Assembly (NCBI GenBank): GCA_009741485.1
Contig: CM019216.1
Span: 46,508,863-46,572,862, forward strand
Direction of reading: 5' to 3'
Length of the DNA stretch: 64,000 nt
Source: Malurus cyaneus samueli
Taxonomy: Eukaryota; Chordata; Aves; Passeriformes; Maluridae
Below, one piece after another: positions 13,801 through 27,480 of the stretch. The notes beneath the pieces are model-generated. The model saw only the letters and a program-made list of their open reading frames with translations, ran no database searches and was not told where the DNA came from. Position 1 is the stretch's first letter; every line of letters begins with the position of its first letter. The position numbers and the translations under genes were made by a program.

Positions 13801-15923
13801 ATTCTTTTGAGCCTTTGTATAATAATTCGCAATCCACTGCATATTCCCAGCCTGTATTCAAATTGATTAATAGTTGAATCCTTTAAGAAATTGGATACCT
13901 GCAGCCAACTTTTCTCAGTTCCAAAACCCTTAATAGGATACCAAATGTGTGTAAAGTTTCTAATCTCAAAAGTATGAATGTCAAAGAAAACCAAAACTAT
14001 AACAGAAACCATTCAAATTACAGAAACAGTCAGAAAAATTATCCAACAACTACATCCATTTACATAAGCATGCAACTGTTAAAATATGTAATTCTGGATT
14101 TTTATGGCATTACAAAATTTTTCCAAACATGTTTAACTTGTTGACCTGCTCACTGGGTAGCCAAGCAGTAGAAAATTTCAGTTAAATTGGCTATTGCATG
14201 TTGCACTTGTTGCCAGTAGAACAAAGTAATCAAGATTTTGCTTTTATGTCACAGCTGAAAAAAACCCTACACTGCTGCTGAGCACATTTAACAGTAAACA
14301 ACTGTGTCTGAAGCAGGCAGTAAGCTTCCTGGCATGCTCGTTGTCTTTGCACTGCCACTTCATTCATTTTATTGCCTTTGTGTTGTTCTACTTAATGTGC
14401 TTTTTGCATTGAGTGCTACTGAACACTGAAAATGTGAACTGAGCAAAATATACAAGAAGGAGGATACAAAAATGTACCTAAGAGAGGAGACATAACATAG
14501 TGTATTTGGACATTCATAAAGAAACTATTAGTAAATATGACACTTGTATATTGTATTTGTTAATGTTAATGATTTTTAACATGTTGGAGAAGACTTACTG
14601 TGCTCTGAGACTTGTGAGTAAAGTGCTGTATTGAGGGATGTTTCTGAAATGTGTACAGTCTGATTTTTAAAATAACCGTAACTTTAAAATGGTGAAGTGG
14701 CCTTGGTATGCATGTCCCATTACTTATAGTTTCTACAGGAGAAACACATTCCTACACTGGTCTATTGGTTTAGACAACCAGGAATTATCTCTGTGGAGAT
14801 GGAGCTGATTAGCTAAGCAGATACATATTTTCCACAGCTATATTTTTTTTCATATTTAATTCCCAGTATTGATACAACGACACCCCTGTTGTTTTTATGA
14901 ACATTGCAATGTTCTCCAGACTCCTCTTAAGTAGGATACTTGGTTGTGTAAGAGAGACAGCTTTATTTACAGTTACATTTCTAAAACATGCAAAAACTTC
15001 CCTGTCTCAGGAAGAACCAATTGGCACAGCTGACACTACAGGCAGAGTATTTCCCTCTCTCTCTTTTCAGCATCCCCACACTGTCACAAGAGCAATTGGA
15101 TAAATGTTGGAATCTTCACTCTTATTGAAACTTACTGAGAAACGTTTAACAAGTTTTTAATGTAAACTTAATTTTGCTCAGATTGGAAGCATATGTTTGC
15201 TCTTTCAAGACATGGAAAGTAAATCACTTTTGAATGCGAGTACTGACACTCTGAAATCTGTCAAGTGAGCAGTGTTGCATTTTCTTGAAAGCTGTTGTCA
15301 CACATTCATGAAGGTCAAGAGTCGTGTCTCCACTTTCATCAAACAGATTGTTAAGTTCACCAGGTGCTAAGTTAAGTAAAGTTCAGGAGTGTGAGTAGCA
15401 GGCACATGGGACAGACAGAGATTTGGAGTACTGTACAGGCAAAAGTAATTTTGGATGACCTTTTGAATCGGTGCATGGAAGCATACAACTTCATTATAAA
15501 CCAAGGGAGGACTGCTCAGGAGAAGACAGTGCCAGCAGCTCTGAGATCAGGTAATCAGCCTAAGCTGAAGCCCTTCAGCAGATTGGAACATCCATTATTT
15601 TTATTTTCCTTTCTCAAGTGTTTTATTAGCAAGGACAGAACAGTCACATAAATGTAAAAATATCTCAGGAGGTAATTTAGGCTTTTATATTACTCTTCTG
15701 TATAAGACAGGTGAAAACTTCATCTACACTTTTGATGATTATCGTTTTCAAAGTTTCAATCAAAGGCAGCAAGCAAGACACTTTTAACACCTGTTGGAAA
15801 TATGAAAAATTTAATCTTGCATTTCCTCTCTTTCAACCTTCATTGAAAAAGTGATTGGGTTTTCAGCCCACCTTCACCAAAAAATTAGTTATGCATAAAA
15901 AGTTTGTCATGTTACTCAGATAA

Positions 15924-15944
15924 CCAACTGCTCAGAGCAGTTGG
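15924..15944. repeat. Perfect 10-bp inverted repeat with 1-nt centre
   Basis: CCAACTGCTC, A, GAGCAGTTGG. It contains two CAACTG-type E-boxes facing each other. Function unknown. Confidence 0.9.
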
Positions 15945-17514
15945 CATGCAGGAATTTTTGTCTATATTTTTGGGGTTTTTTTTCCCTGCTGAAATTTTCT
16001 AGTTTTTCCCTAGCTCCTTTAGTTTACACTAAATTAAATGGGACTCCAGTACTTTGTTCTGTCTCTACTTTGTTTCTCTCAATGTTCATCCATTTCATCA
16101 AAAGATGTTCTAAGAATCTTCTGTTTCTTTTTCAGGTTTTCTGAGCCACTTTCAAATTAATTAGGCAGTGTAATTTTTCCTTGTATATCTCAACACTTGA
16201 TTCTTATTTTGACAATTTTTACACAGGCTGTGTAAAAGAAGAAAGAAAGAAGAAAAACATAGAATAATTTTAAGTTAGTAATATCAGGATAGGTTTTCTA
16301 AAACAAGACGTAAGGCTTACAGATACCTTGCCTGTCTTTTTTCTCCTAGAAGTCTTTTCTTTTTGATGTAGCCCTAAGATGTGATTGATATTGGACAGCT
16401 GAAATGCCTTAAATCAGCTGCCTCATTTAAATGCCATACCCTGGAAATACTGACAATATCCAAAAGACGGAGCTTTTTGGACCTGAAAGCTAAAGCATAA
16501 TATTTTATTTGTTGGCCCAATAAAAGGTACTGCATTATCTACCTTGTCAGTAGATACTGACATTCATAGTGCTTGGCCCTTATCCTAGGACACATAAAAT
16601 GCTCTTGATAAATTACTCATGGAAAGGTTGGGTAGACAGCAGGCACAGTGACAGCAGCATCTCTCCCCTGACTCGTTGGAACAGGAGAGATGATGTGTTT
16701 AGTTTCCCCAGTATGGGATGCTTCAGGATGATTACTGTAAGTGAATCTGGTAGCAGACACATTTGTGGCTTTGCAGATGTTATAAAATAGAATTTAATGT
16801 TTTCTGTCATGAGGCTCTTGCACCTCTTCCCATCCAGAGGAATACCAGCTGAGGTAATAGCTTTTATGTTTTTTAAGGAGATAGCCCTCCAAGTGTGCAT
16901 CAGTCCAGCTTTTATATGTGCTTATTGGCCTCCCACTGACTGTCAAAACAAAGCTGGGCATTCAGCACTGTCCAAACTGTGTTTTCAAAGCCTTTCCTTG
17001 GTTCCCAGAGTTTCAAGATGGAAAACTTGTTTCAAAAGTTGGGTCAAGTAAAGCAGAGATTTCTACAGGAGAGTAGAGGAGGAAGAGAGAGCTCGCTGGC
17101 TCTGGGCCAGTGAAGTGTAGGAATTTTCTGAACTAGTCATGGACAGGGCATAAAGTTCATGCATCACTCACTAAGGAAAACCTAAGCCTGGGCCTCACTA
17201 AAATAAAATATTCTAAATCCATTCTTCTGGAAAGTGAATGAAAGGTTGGACACTGTTTATGCAGCCAATGGTCTATAAATTCAGGCACTATGAAGAATAC
17301 TTGGATGCTACAATGAGCTGTGTTTTTACAGGTCCATGGGAGAGATATCATTTCAGTACAGGCTGTGCAGATTTGAACTGATTAATGGAACTACTGTATC
17401 CTCATCACTGAAAATTTACACCCTACCCGCTAAAATCTGAGCATAGAATGATATGAAAGAAAATTTATTAGCTGCTGATAAACCATGCTTTTCAATAGGT
17501 TACAAATAATAAAA

Positions 17515-17765
17515 TCATTTAGTTTGGAAAAGACTTTTAAGATAACTCCAACTGTTAACCCAGCACCGCCAAGCCTACCACTAAACCATGTCCCTAAATG
17601 CTACATCTACACATTTTTTTAATACTTCAAGGGATGGTAACTCCACTCTTTCCCTGGGTAGGTTGATAACCATTTTGGTGAATAAATTGTTCCTAATATA
17701 CAATCTAAACTTCAGTGACAGTGTGTTCCCATTGGAACTCTGTCTAGGCACTGGATCAGTCATGT
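17515..17765 (-). mobile_element. CR1 LINE fragment, antisense
   Basis: Plus-strand text reads like the reverse complement of the CR1 3' region: GGAAAAGACTTTTAAGATAA, CCAACTGTTAACCCAGCACC, CACTAAACCATGTCCC, GGGATGGTAACTCCA, TTCCCTGGGTAGGTTG, TTGTTCCTAATATACAATC. Moderately diverged. Confidence 0.85.
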
Positions 17766-18045
17766 TGGGTGCAGAACTTGAAGAGTAAATGCAAAAACTC
17801 TTTTAGTAAACAATTGTTCATCTAAATGACATGAGACAGTCTTTAATATAAGGCTGGTGCTGTATAAATGGTTCTTGTGTCTTGAAGTTCAGGAGTATTG
17901 AGTTTTAGTAACAAGTGTTCATTAGGGATCTTAGGGATAAAAGAAAGGGGAATAAATTAAAATACTACTCAGAAAACATTACAGAGTGTGTTCATATAAT
18001 GATGTGAAATAGTCTGCAGAAACCTTGATGTGCTTTCAAAGAATC

Positions 18046-18150
18046 TTGGATATAATTCTGTTTTGTAGGTTGGAAAGTTGTGAACCTTAAAAAGAACTTT
18101 GGATATAATTCTGTTTTGTAGGTTGGAAAGCTGTAGGTTAAAAAGGGTAC
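18046..18150 (+). repeat. 53-bp tandem duplication
   Basis: A 32-base block, TTGGATATAATTCTGTTTTG plus TAGGTTGGAAAG, occurs exactly at 18046-18077 and 18099-18130. The following about 20 bases of each unit are similar (GTGAACCTTAAAAAGAAC versus GTAGGTTAAAAAGGGTAC). Unit length is 53 bases, two copies. Confidence 0.92.
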
Positions 18151-19334
18151 CTGTAATCTATATGGGATACCATTTGAATACAAAAGAAAGATTGTGACTT
18201 TCCTTTTATCTTCTCTTGCAGGTCTTTCCCAATAGCTGTGCAAGAATGCAGAATAAATCAGAACAAAGTCATTTATATTTCATTTGAATGCAGGCAGTAC
18301 ATTTTGTGCTAAAGCCTTGGATTTAACTCTTATAGTGGAATATAGCTTCAGAACTACTGAGCAGGAAGACCAAGCCTGTAGTAAGTATTAGAAAAGACTC
18401 ATCTGCTCATGTTTTATTTCTTCAATCCAACTCACTGTTCATCTGTTTTCCACCTCTTGCAAATGTGGGGGAGAATCTCAACTGATCTCTTTTAGAGAGA
18501 AATAAGCTATTATCTTTTATTCCTCTTTCCTTTTTGCAAGAAATGTTCAAGGGAGAATTTCAATAAGTTTTTAAATTGACCAAAATATTAGGGAAGAATG
18601 TTTCTTGCAGAAGATTTTGTCAGAATAAAAGTCCTCTAACTGCACTACCTAAAATTTCTGGTAACATGCTGGGAAATATTTGCTATTTTTTACAAAACCA
18701 AATCTATACTATTGTTTGCCATGTCAGATAACAAGTATGGTTCTTTTTTTTTTTCCCTCAAAAGTTTCAAATGCCTATTTTCTTTTTCTGGAAATTTTAC
18801 CTTTGCACTTCTTTGAAAGTCCTTGACATTACTTTAGTCTCCTAACTCTCTCATAAGGCAGAAGTGTACTGGCCTTCTGCCACAGACAGAAGTGGGCTAC
18901 AGCATAAACAGATGTTTAAGAAGCTTCTATAAAGTCATAAATAAAATTTTGAAAAATATGTAACAAGTAGGACATTCTGCATTTGGGGAAAAGGAATTTT
19001 TAGAACAATCAGACAAAATGTTTGGCATCGCAGAAATCCTATGATGAATTAAAACACATAATCATCTATATAAACAGCTTTCATGAAAGAAAAACAAACA
19101 AAACCAACAAGCCTAGGAGCAAGGTCCAACCTTTCTGATGCATGAGTAGGAATACAAATTAAAAATGTGTAAAGTTTGTACTTTTCCTAAGAGGAATTCT
19201 GTTAGTGTTTGGGTTTAAAAAAAAGTATTTCAGTTTGGACAATTAATTATGTTATATTCTATTATGTTTAACAATTGCATGTTGTGAAGGTCTCCTCTTG
19301 TAAGCTTGTGTATTTATAAATTAATATCAAAAAC

Positions 19335-19353
19335 AAAAAAAAAAAAAAAAAAA
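19335..19353 (+). repeat. Poly(A) run, 19 nt
   Basis: Homopolymer followed by CCAAACCAGC in intergenic sequence. Confidence 0.9.
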
Positions 19354-22300
19354 CCAAACCAGCAAACAGGTTACTTTTGCAAAATGCATCTGGAGATGAG
19401 AATGAGTCGTGGTAATTTATCAACCCACTGTGGACTGTTTGTTTTCTCCTGTGCTGGAACAGACATGGTCTATGGGTGAACGAACAAGAATCTATCAATG
19501 AATAAGTAAAATGTTTCCAATGGACCACACTGAAAACTTAGTTTAATAAAGAAAATACAAAATTTTTGCTGTTAGAAAAAGAGGAAAAAGACAGAAAAGG
19601 AAAACTCAGCAATCAGGAAAAAAGGACCCTAAAGTATTTTCCACTTCAGTGAGAAATCCATGAAAGCCAGTCAAGTTAGTGTTTATTTTCATTTGAAGCA
19701 GCTAAAAAGGTAAATTGAGTGCAATACAGAGGTACCTAACAACTGGGATTTCTCAAAGTAAGCAGCTTATTAAAGTAGCAGAAAAATGTAAACTACTAAA
19801 GAAAGGCAGTCAAGCAGCTGTGTTTCCATAACAAAGAATACATTGCTGCTTTTCCGAGTTCTTGAGGCAGACAATTAAATATGGGCATCAAGAAGCATGA
19901 CAATCCTTAATGCTTGAACCTTATGTTAAGATCTATAGATCAAACAGACCAAGGTTGGCTAGTTGGGTGAGGTGTGTGGCCTGTGTTATGGTCAAGTACT
20001 TGATCTTATATCACTTTTTAGCCTGAAGATTTGTGGCTTTCCTGTAAAACCTGTTTTCTTATTGGTGCTATAATCCATACTGCCAAACGTCCCTTAATCC
20101 TCAATTTACGTACAACTAACTTTGTTCAGAGAATTTATGCTGTCCTTTTAGGAATGCCTGGACACTTACATCCTGATTCTGTCAAAGTCATCCATCCACT
20201 TCCTCGGCAGTGTTGAAGGTAAGAATGTATTCTGTGCATCGCTGGATGGATTTGGGATGAAGTCGTATGGCTCTGTGACTATGTGGTGGTTTGGTCCTTG
20301 GGGCAGAAAGGAGGAAAGGCCCTCACAGAGCAGTAAAGAGACAAATAAAGAGTTGTTTGCATGTCCAGAACCAGTGGATTTTCCCTGAGCAAATGCTGGC
20401 CATCAAGGTGTTTGATGTTGTTTCTGTTATTAAGATCTTGTGTAGCAGTAAGCAGATCTTTCCTCATTATGCATGTTTTTGGGGGCATCACATGCATTGT
20501 AGTCCATCTCTTTGCTTTCAACACCAAATAGAATGGGATGTGATCCACTTTGTGGATGGTAATCCATCTGTGCAGAGCACATGGGCTGACAAGCAAAGCT
20601 AACACAGGAACCTTGTCCTCACATTTTGTCCCTACAGATGGTACAGATGCACAACTGTTTGTCAGTGACTGAATAGGACAAAACCATATTCTTTGACTCA
20701 TGCATTAATTACTCAACTACAACAATAAAAATGTGACTGTGGACAAAGTATTCTGCAGAAGTGGGTTTGTTTTATCCCTGGTATCCACTCTTTCATCTTA
20801 GCAAGGACATGGCCACACTTTTGTATGCATTTGGTCTGCACCTGACCACCAATGCAGTCAGTGTGGGCCTGGTAGGTCACAGATTTGGTGACAGTCAAAA
20901 CTCTCAATCATATTTAATTTCATCTAGCATGGTCTCTACCATCATTTAATATAGCTTCCAAATTATAAGATTTGGCTAGTTTCCTTTTCATTCCAAGGTG
21001 AAAATCTTTTAACTGCACTTCAAGTAGAAGAAAGTTGCTCACTTTGTTTCTGACAGAAAAGCCAGCGGGGAAAAATGATTTTTGAAGTCATAAGAACAAA
21101 ACAGTCTTTACCATCTTTACTCACCCTAGTAAGATTAATTTCTTGCAGATCTGTTGTTACACTTTCAGAGATGGAAAATCAGTTCTCAAGGAAACCAGAA
21201 GCAATGAGTAAGTCAGCTTCACTTCCTTGCAATGTTAGCAACATTTGGGTTTATAGTTCCCTCATTCACTAAATCAGAAATGTCACATTAGTCTGAAGTC
21301 GTGATATAGCTTCCCCTAAAAACTGGAGAAAATCACTTGCTTTTATAATGAAATATCATTTGTGGTGTTTTCTGGATGTGGCCTGAAACAATTTTCATAG
21401 CAGTTTAAGGGTCTATTTATTGAGCGTAAGGGAAGTAGAGGCCAAATGCATCACATCTTTTCAGATGAATTCAATCTGTGGTTCTAGAAAGGAGACTAGG
21501 CTTTTATAAACACAGCTTGTAGTGAGGCTAACAACAGAAAAAAAATAAGCCCTTTGCTCTTTTCACTACTCATTTCTGGGACTGAAATATGAAGTATGCA
21601 CTTTTAAAAAGGTGTGGAACAGCAGTTTCAGCATTTTTTGAATAGTCTGTTCTCTTAATGGGCTTTTAAAATACATATTCTGGGTGTTTTTTTTCAAATT
21701 GCAACCCATTTCAGCTTTTATCTAGCGCTTCTTCTTTTACTCCCCTCCTACATTTTGATAGCCAGAGATTGTCTGCCTATATCTGTGTTTCAGGGAAAGG
21801 CAGATGAAATATCTATTTGCTTTGTTTGTTGTTGTTTGTTTTTTTTTTACCTAAGGCTTCATATTTTGTATGAGAGTACCATGGCATTTATTTGTTTATG
21901 TATCTTCATATTTCTTATTGCTAAAACCACTGTTCAAATTTAATCCTCATTTTGCAGTCTTAGTAGCAGATCCTCATATGAGTTAAGTTTTGTAGTTGCC
22001 AGATATTTTGATGAAGCACTGACCACTCTGTCAAGAGAGCACTGTCTCTGCTCAGGTTTAATATTCCATTCATCCTGCTGGAAGTTTTCTCATCTCTTCT
22101 TGAAGGAAAAATGGAGTTACAGGAAAGAGACAATATCCCCTGTAACTGTAAATCATTGTAGGATTGATTTTGGAGAGAGAAGGAGATGGGGAGACAAAGG
22201 TATAAGGGTATAAAGGGTAAGATACTTGGCCATAACAGGCAGACAAAATGGGAATTCATTGCAGTGCTGTGCCATATATTGCTTCTTTCAGGAAAGATTT

Positions 22301-25300
22301 TTCTCACACAAAAGTGGCATCTGTAAGAGTTTGCACATGTTCAGCTCACAGGCACTGCTGTGGGTGAGGAAACTGGGAAGGAGCTGCACTCAGACCTATG
22401 TCCCACCTGCATTCTGCCCACAAATGTGCCCCTGTGAGGACAGTGAGGGCTCAAAACACTGGAAAATGCCAGTGAGCTGAATTAAAGCCAGGAAAGGGTG
22501 ATTTCCTCATCACATTGTGCCAGCCTGTACAGGAAGGCATCAGTATTCAGTCTGAGCTGATAAAAGGTTTAAAAGATGTCGTATAATCAGCGCTGCCAGG
22601 AGACAGCACGGACACATCACTCCTTGTGTGCTGCTGTGGAATAGAAATTACATTGTCCCAAAAGGCTCTGTTGAAATAGAACTTGGTGTTTGTGCTCTGT
22701 GCTTTATGAAAAGTTGTGATACTTGGAGATCAGTGAACCAAAAGTTTCTTTCTTTTCTTTTTTATTTTTTCATGCTTATCTGAGGAAGTAGAAGTTTTAC
22801 TATAGTAATATTTGCTAAAAGGAGCTCTTGAACGTGTCCTCATAATCCAATGCAGGAAGGAACAACTTAAACAGCCTCAGGGAAGCCTTTTAAATGGACT
22901 CCAGGATACCCAGTAGGCTTTGTTTTGAGGGTTTCTCTTGATTTTACTGAAGCTAAAGAAAGGAAAGAAAAAACTAAAGGAAATATTTTCCCAGGAGAAG
23001 ACTTTGAGAGGACCGTATCTGTGTCTTACTCTCCAATCTCTACTGAATGAACAGTGAGGGGATCAACACTGTCAGATGGGAGGCATGCAGAAATAAGTAA
23101 CAAAATGTGGAAGAGAAGCAGTTTTATATACTTTAGTTAGAGAATCACAAAAGTTACAGCATCACATGAAGTATGTAGAAATCTGCACAGTTTCTTGGAA
23201 GAAGCATTGGCTGGGGCACTTTTTCATTAAGTCCATTTATACCTTTGCCTAGTTTTCAAGATTACAACAATCTAACATTTGAAACACACAGTTACCTCTT
23301 AATGCTGTGTTACTGGGGAATATCACTTTTACATAGATGATGTGAGCATTATAATTTAACATAGAGTCAGCTTGTGCAATAAGATAAACATGAAGCCATA
23401 ATTAAGCTTTGTTGTTATTGCAAAAATAAATCAGATTTTAAAAATAATGATAAAAGGTATGATTTCTCATTCTTCTGAAATACAAAAAAAAGTATAGAAA
23501 TTTTACCTTGCAACTTCTGTTTGAATTGAGGGTGGAAAATTTAAAAATTTTGATCCTTTTATCAGGGTATCAGTGTATACCTTTATCAGTGTATTTCTGC
23601 ATGCACTGATGATGAATCAGAACTTCTGTTTACAGAAATGTAATCTTTCCACATAATTGGTAAAGACCAATTTGATTCTGAGTGAGGATAAGGAGAGTTC
23701 ATCAAATGAAAGTAAGTTATGTTCACAACAATTAGTAAACAACTTGTAAATGAATGGTCCCTGAAGCATGGCATCAGTTCTTATATGGGCAGGCAAAGCA
23801 ATATGAGCAGTTCCTTGTTTTCCTCATCTGCCTTTTTAGCTGTGTTAGGTTTGCAATACCAAATCAATTCATCTGCAATGGCATTCTGTAAGGAGAGTCT
23901 CACAGCCTATCAGTCATTCAAAAAGAGAGCTGGACATATTCCATTTCCCTACTTTCTCAATGTATGAGTTTCTGAGAGTGGCTGTAGATTTCTTGAAAGG
24001 GATTATGTTTGTGATAAGTTTGAGAGACCTGAGGATGATCCTAAATACCTCAAAGAGGCTCAGACACCAAGTCACTCTCTGTAAGTTCAAGATTGATCAA
24101 TTCTTGTGATCAACAAGAACCAAATGTCAATTGTCCCTGACACAGTGCACACACAGAATTGATACCTGCTTACAAATTTACCCTTCTTTCTCACAGCTGC
24201 TATTAGATTCCCAGGCATCCTCACAGGAAAAAAGGGACCATTTTATGCCACATCATGGTGCGCTAGAAAGCTTAGGTAGGATGACATCAAAAAGCCTGGA
24301 ATGAACTAATCATCTATGACCTGCAAAAATCCAACCGTTGGTATAGCTGACCTTGTCCCAGGTGCACGTAGGGCATGTTAATGTCTGGTTCACAGCTTAG
24401 GGTTGAATTAGAGCTAATCATTGCAGGCAGCATTGCAGGATAGAGAGAACAGGGACATATAAATAGAGTAAAAGAAAATTGTGCAAAGTAAAGAAGGAAG
24501 GAATGAATGACTGACTGGGTCTCTTTATTATTGCTTTGAAATGAAAAAATTGAATTTTTTACTGACTTACTGCTAAAGCTAGTAGCAGTAAAGTGGAACT
24601 GGAATGTTAATAACATATTTCTTTCTGATGCTTCCGGCTTAATGCACCTTTAATTAAATCTTTTGGAACAAGTGCTTTGCTTTTCTTGGAAAGGTGAAAA
24701 AATGTTGGTAATAATCCATTGTTAATTTAGGGATATCATTTTTGTAACCATCAATGTAATTAGTAAAGGTTGCTTGGATATTTCGAAGCAAAATTAAATG
24801 TTAGAGCTTTGCAGTGTGCTCTGTAATCTTTTTACACGTGTATCTCTTAGCATGCTGCTAAAACAGCAAGGTGATAACAGTAAGATGATTGTTCCTTTTT
24901 GTTCATTTTCTCAGTGCTTTCCCTGAAGCAAGTACTGCTGAGCATATGAAAGATATGACACCAAAAATGCCACCTTTTACATACAAATAAAGACGGAAAC
25001 ACAAGAAGTGCGTTATTGATGCTGCTGAATTAGATGGGAAAATTACCCTGAATTTATCAGAGGCCTGTTTGAACTTAGAATAAACTTTAAGTGGCTGAAA
25101 GTTCAGTTCTGGCAGTAGGTCCTGGAAGCAGGGCTTCACCTCGGTATCTCACCAGTGCCCGTTCATTTGCATGCAACCTGCAGTCACAGCCCTGGAAGAA
25201 TAATGAGCTTGGGTAGGGTCTGCTCCAGAGGAGGCATATCCCACTCAATCGCTATTTTTGTGGGGAAAATGGGGAAGGGAGAGTGGAATTCAAAAAGGGA

Positions 25301-25814
25301 AGGATTGAAACCTTCTGAATTTTCTTTTTCTAAGGGGGAAGAAGTAATGTAGTACTTAATGGGCGATAGTAAACTCCTTATAGGGCCTAAAAGAGGATCC
25401 GATCTGTTTCTACTAAAGAATATAACTGGGGAAGTTTTTCTACTGCTCTGATATCCATGGAAAAAGAGAAAATTTGCTGGGAATATTGTTGATGCCAAAG
25501 GAGCTCCTGTTCACATTAAAATTCCCTTGGCATATAGCTCAATTTGCTTCTACTCAGTCTTACTTCAATACCTGGCATGATGTGGCAACAGGGAAAAAAT
25601 CCTCCTGAACTGCAGCCGCTGGCCTGTGGCAATGGATGGAGGTAATGGCTCCCCTGGGGCTGTGTTTGTAGACAGCATGAAGGTCTGCTCTGGTGTACAT
25701 TGTATGGCTTCGTTTAAGACAGAAGAGTTTGCACCACTAAAATACCTTTAAAACACAATAATTGGTGTCCAATGAGACAAGATTTGTAAGATGCTTCTCT
25801 TGTTTCCAGACCAG

Positions 25815-25930
25815 TGTGGTTGGCTTGACCCCAGCTGGATGCGGAGTGCCCACCAAAACTTCCTTATAACTCCTCATCTGGACAAGGAAAATATAATGTA
25901 AGGCTCATGGATCAAATTAAGGACAGGATG
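25815..25930 (-). mobile_element. Avian ERV LTR remnant, antisense
   Basis: TGTGGTTGGCTTGACCCCAG, then TGCCCACCAAAACTTCC, TCATCTGGACAAGGAAAATA, AAGGCTCATGGATCAAATTA and AGGACAGG match the reverse complement of an avian LTR end that I know in the form TTGACCCTGGCTGG..GTGCCCACCAAAGCTGC. Only about 115 bases are recognisable. Confidence 0.6.
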
Positions 25931-27168
25931 TTTTGGTGGGTGTTTTGTGAAACAGAAATACCAACAGCACATCTCCTTCCCAGGTACATTTTTGGCCAGA
26001 GACATCAAGCATTGCTGAAAGTCATTAGCTGCTCATGGGCTGGGAATTTTTTTTTTTTTGGGGAATCTATATTTTTCCATGACAAAATAAATAATAATAG
26101 ATGCATGCTTTGTACAGATTCTCTTAGAGAATCACTTCTAAAAAGCACAAATTTTCAGCTGCCTGGTAATAAACATGAGTACCAGTCAGGAATAAGGTCT
26201 TCTGAGTTTGCTCCTCAGGGCAAAGATAATTTAGAACCATTAAGGAAGCCAAATGACAACCCTGGGTAGGTAACAAAAGCCTTGAAAGCATAGGCACAGA
26301 AGCATGAGGGATCCTAAGACCATAAGCACAAATGAGTACTTTTTAATCAGTCTGGAGTGAAACTTGTTTTAGGGCGCAATAAGAAATGGTGTTTGGCTTA
26401 CCTGTATCCTGAAGAGTGTTGAAAACAGGAATCTCCTGCTAGAAGAATCTGTATATTGTGAAAAATTGTAAGGAAAACCAGCAAACTTCTGTTAATTCCT
26501 TTGCCAAGTACAGTATGCAGGGTTCAGGTAGCTTAATCATAAATAGAATTGTGCATCAGCCTGTGAAAATTGACTATATCTCATTTATACAGGTGTCTTT
26601 GGATGATTTTTGCAAGTCTGCCAGACAAATTGCTGAATTCACTGTTTCTATACTTCAGAAAAGAAAGGGCAGAACTGATCAGGTTGATATCCTCTGCTGT
26701 ACTGATATACAAACAAGTATCGTCCCTAAACAAAATTCTACCCTGGTACTCAGTTAAGGTTTGGTTGATTATATTTTGATCAATTACTTTAGTTATATGC
26801 CTTTGAAAACTGAATATTAAACATGAATGTAACAGGATTTTCGGAAGGGCTTCAAAATGTCAGTCTGAATTCACTGTCATAGATGTATTTTTCTCTCTAT
26901 GTTTGGAAATAATGCCCTGTTAATACAGGCACTGAAGCAAATCCTGCTATCTGTTCAGCCGATCATGTGTTACGATTTGGTTTATCCTTTCAAGTGGGTT
27001 AGAATAAATGAGATTTTCCACAGATGAATTCTTAAATTGCCTTAAGCTGAACTTGGCCATCGATGATGCTGTGAAAATGGTGAAAGCTGCATGACACCAT
27101 TCATCAGTATACTGGGAAAGTAACATCTGAAAGGATGGGAATGAGGTAAACATTATCTGGTATCTGCT

Positions 27169-27256
27169 AAAAAAAACAAAAAAAAAAAACAACCAAAAAA
27201 AACCAAAAAACAACAACAACAACAAAAAAAAACCAAACAAACAAACAAAAAAAAAA
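27169..27256 (+). repeat. A-rich (CAA)n/(AAAAC)n simple sequence
   Basis: About 88 bases of A broken by single or paired C, including CAACAACAACAAC at about 27210-27223. The minus strand reads as a poly-F/L open frame, a composition artefact. Confidence 0.9.
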
Positions 27257-27419
27257 CCCTAACAGTTACTCCAGTGCTACAAAAATGTGGAAAATACTAG
27301 ATATAGTTGTTTATTTTGTGTGTGAAAGAAAAGCAAAGAAGCTGTAAGAATTAAAGTATTTGACTTCCTCTTAAAGTGCCGCAAACAGGTGATTAGCAAT
27401 ATCAGAAAAAAACCAGATT

Positions 27420-27480
27420 GTGTTGGGTTGACATTGGCCCACTGCCAGACCATCAAGCTGCTAGTCTTTCACTCTGTCAC
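27420..27480 (-). mobile_element. Possible second LTR remnant, antisense
   Basis: GTGTTGGGTTGACATTGGCC, then CACTGCCAGACCATCAAGCT and TAGTCTTTCACTCT recall the same LTR-end layout as at 25.8 kb, but shorter and more diverged. A-rich sequence follows. Confidence 0.35.

Larger units (their letters stand above)
9001..17514. other. Intergenic sequence, no gene recognised
   Basis: No exon chain, RNA gene or mobile element that I can support, apart from the A and T homopolymers at 10.4 and 10.8 kb and the palindrome at 15.9 kb. Confidence 0.7.
17766..25814. other. Intergenic sequence, no gene recognised
   Basis: Contains the 18.05 kb tandem duplication and a poly(A) run. At 20279-20701 both strands are open for over 300 bases, but I found no recognisable protein or splice context. 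Confidence 0.65.

Noticed and set aside
20279..20701. 140-codon minus-strand frame overlapping a 103-codon plus-strand frame
   Set aside because: No recognisable domain on either strand, no splice pair and no element I can name. Two-strand openness points to composition and chance.
26947..27240. Minus-strand frame with long F/L runs
   Set aside because: Produced by the A-rich simple sequence at 27169-27256 read in reverse.
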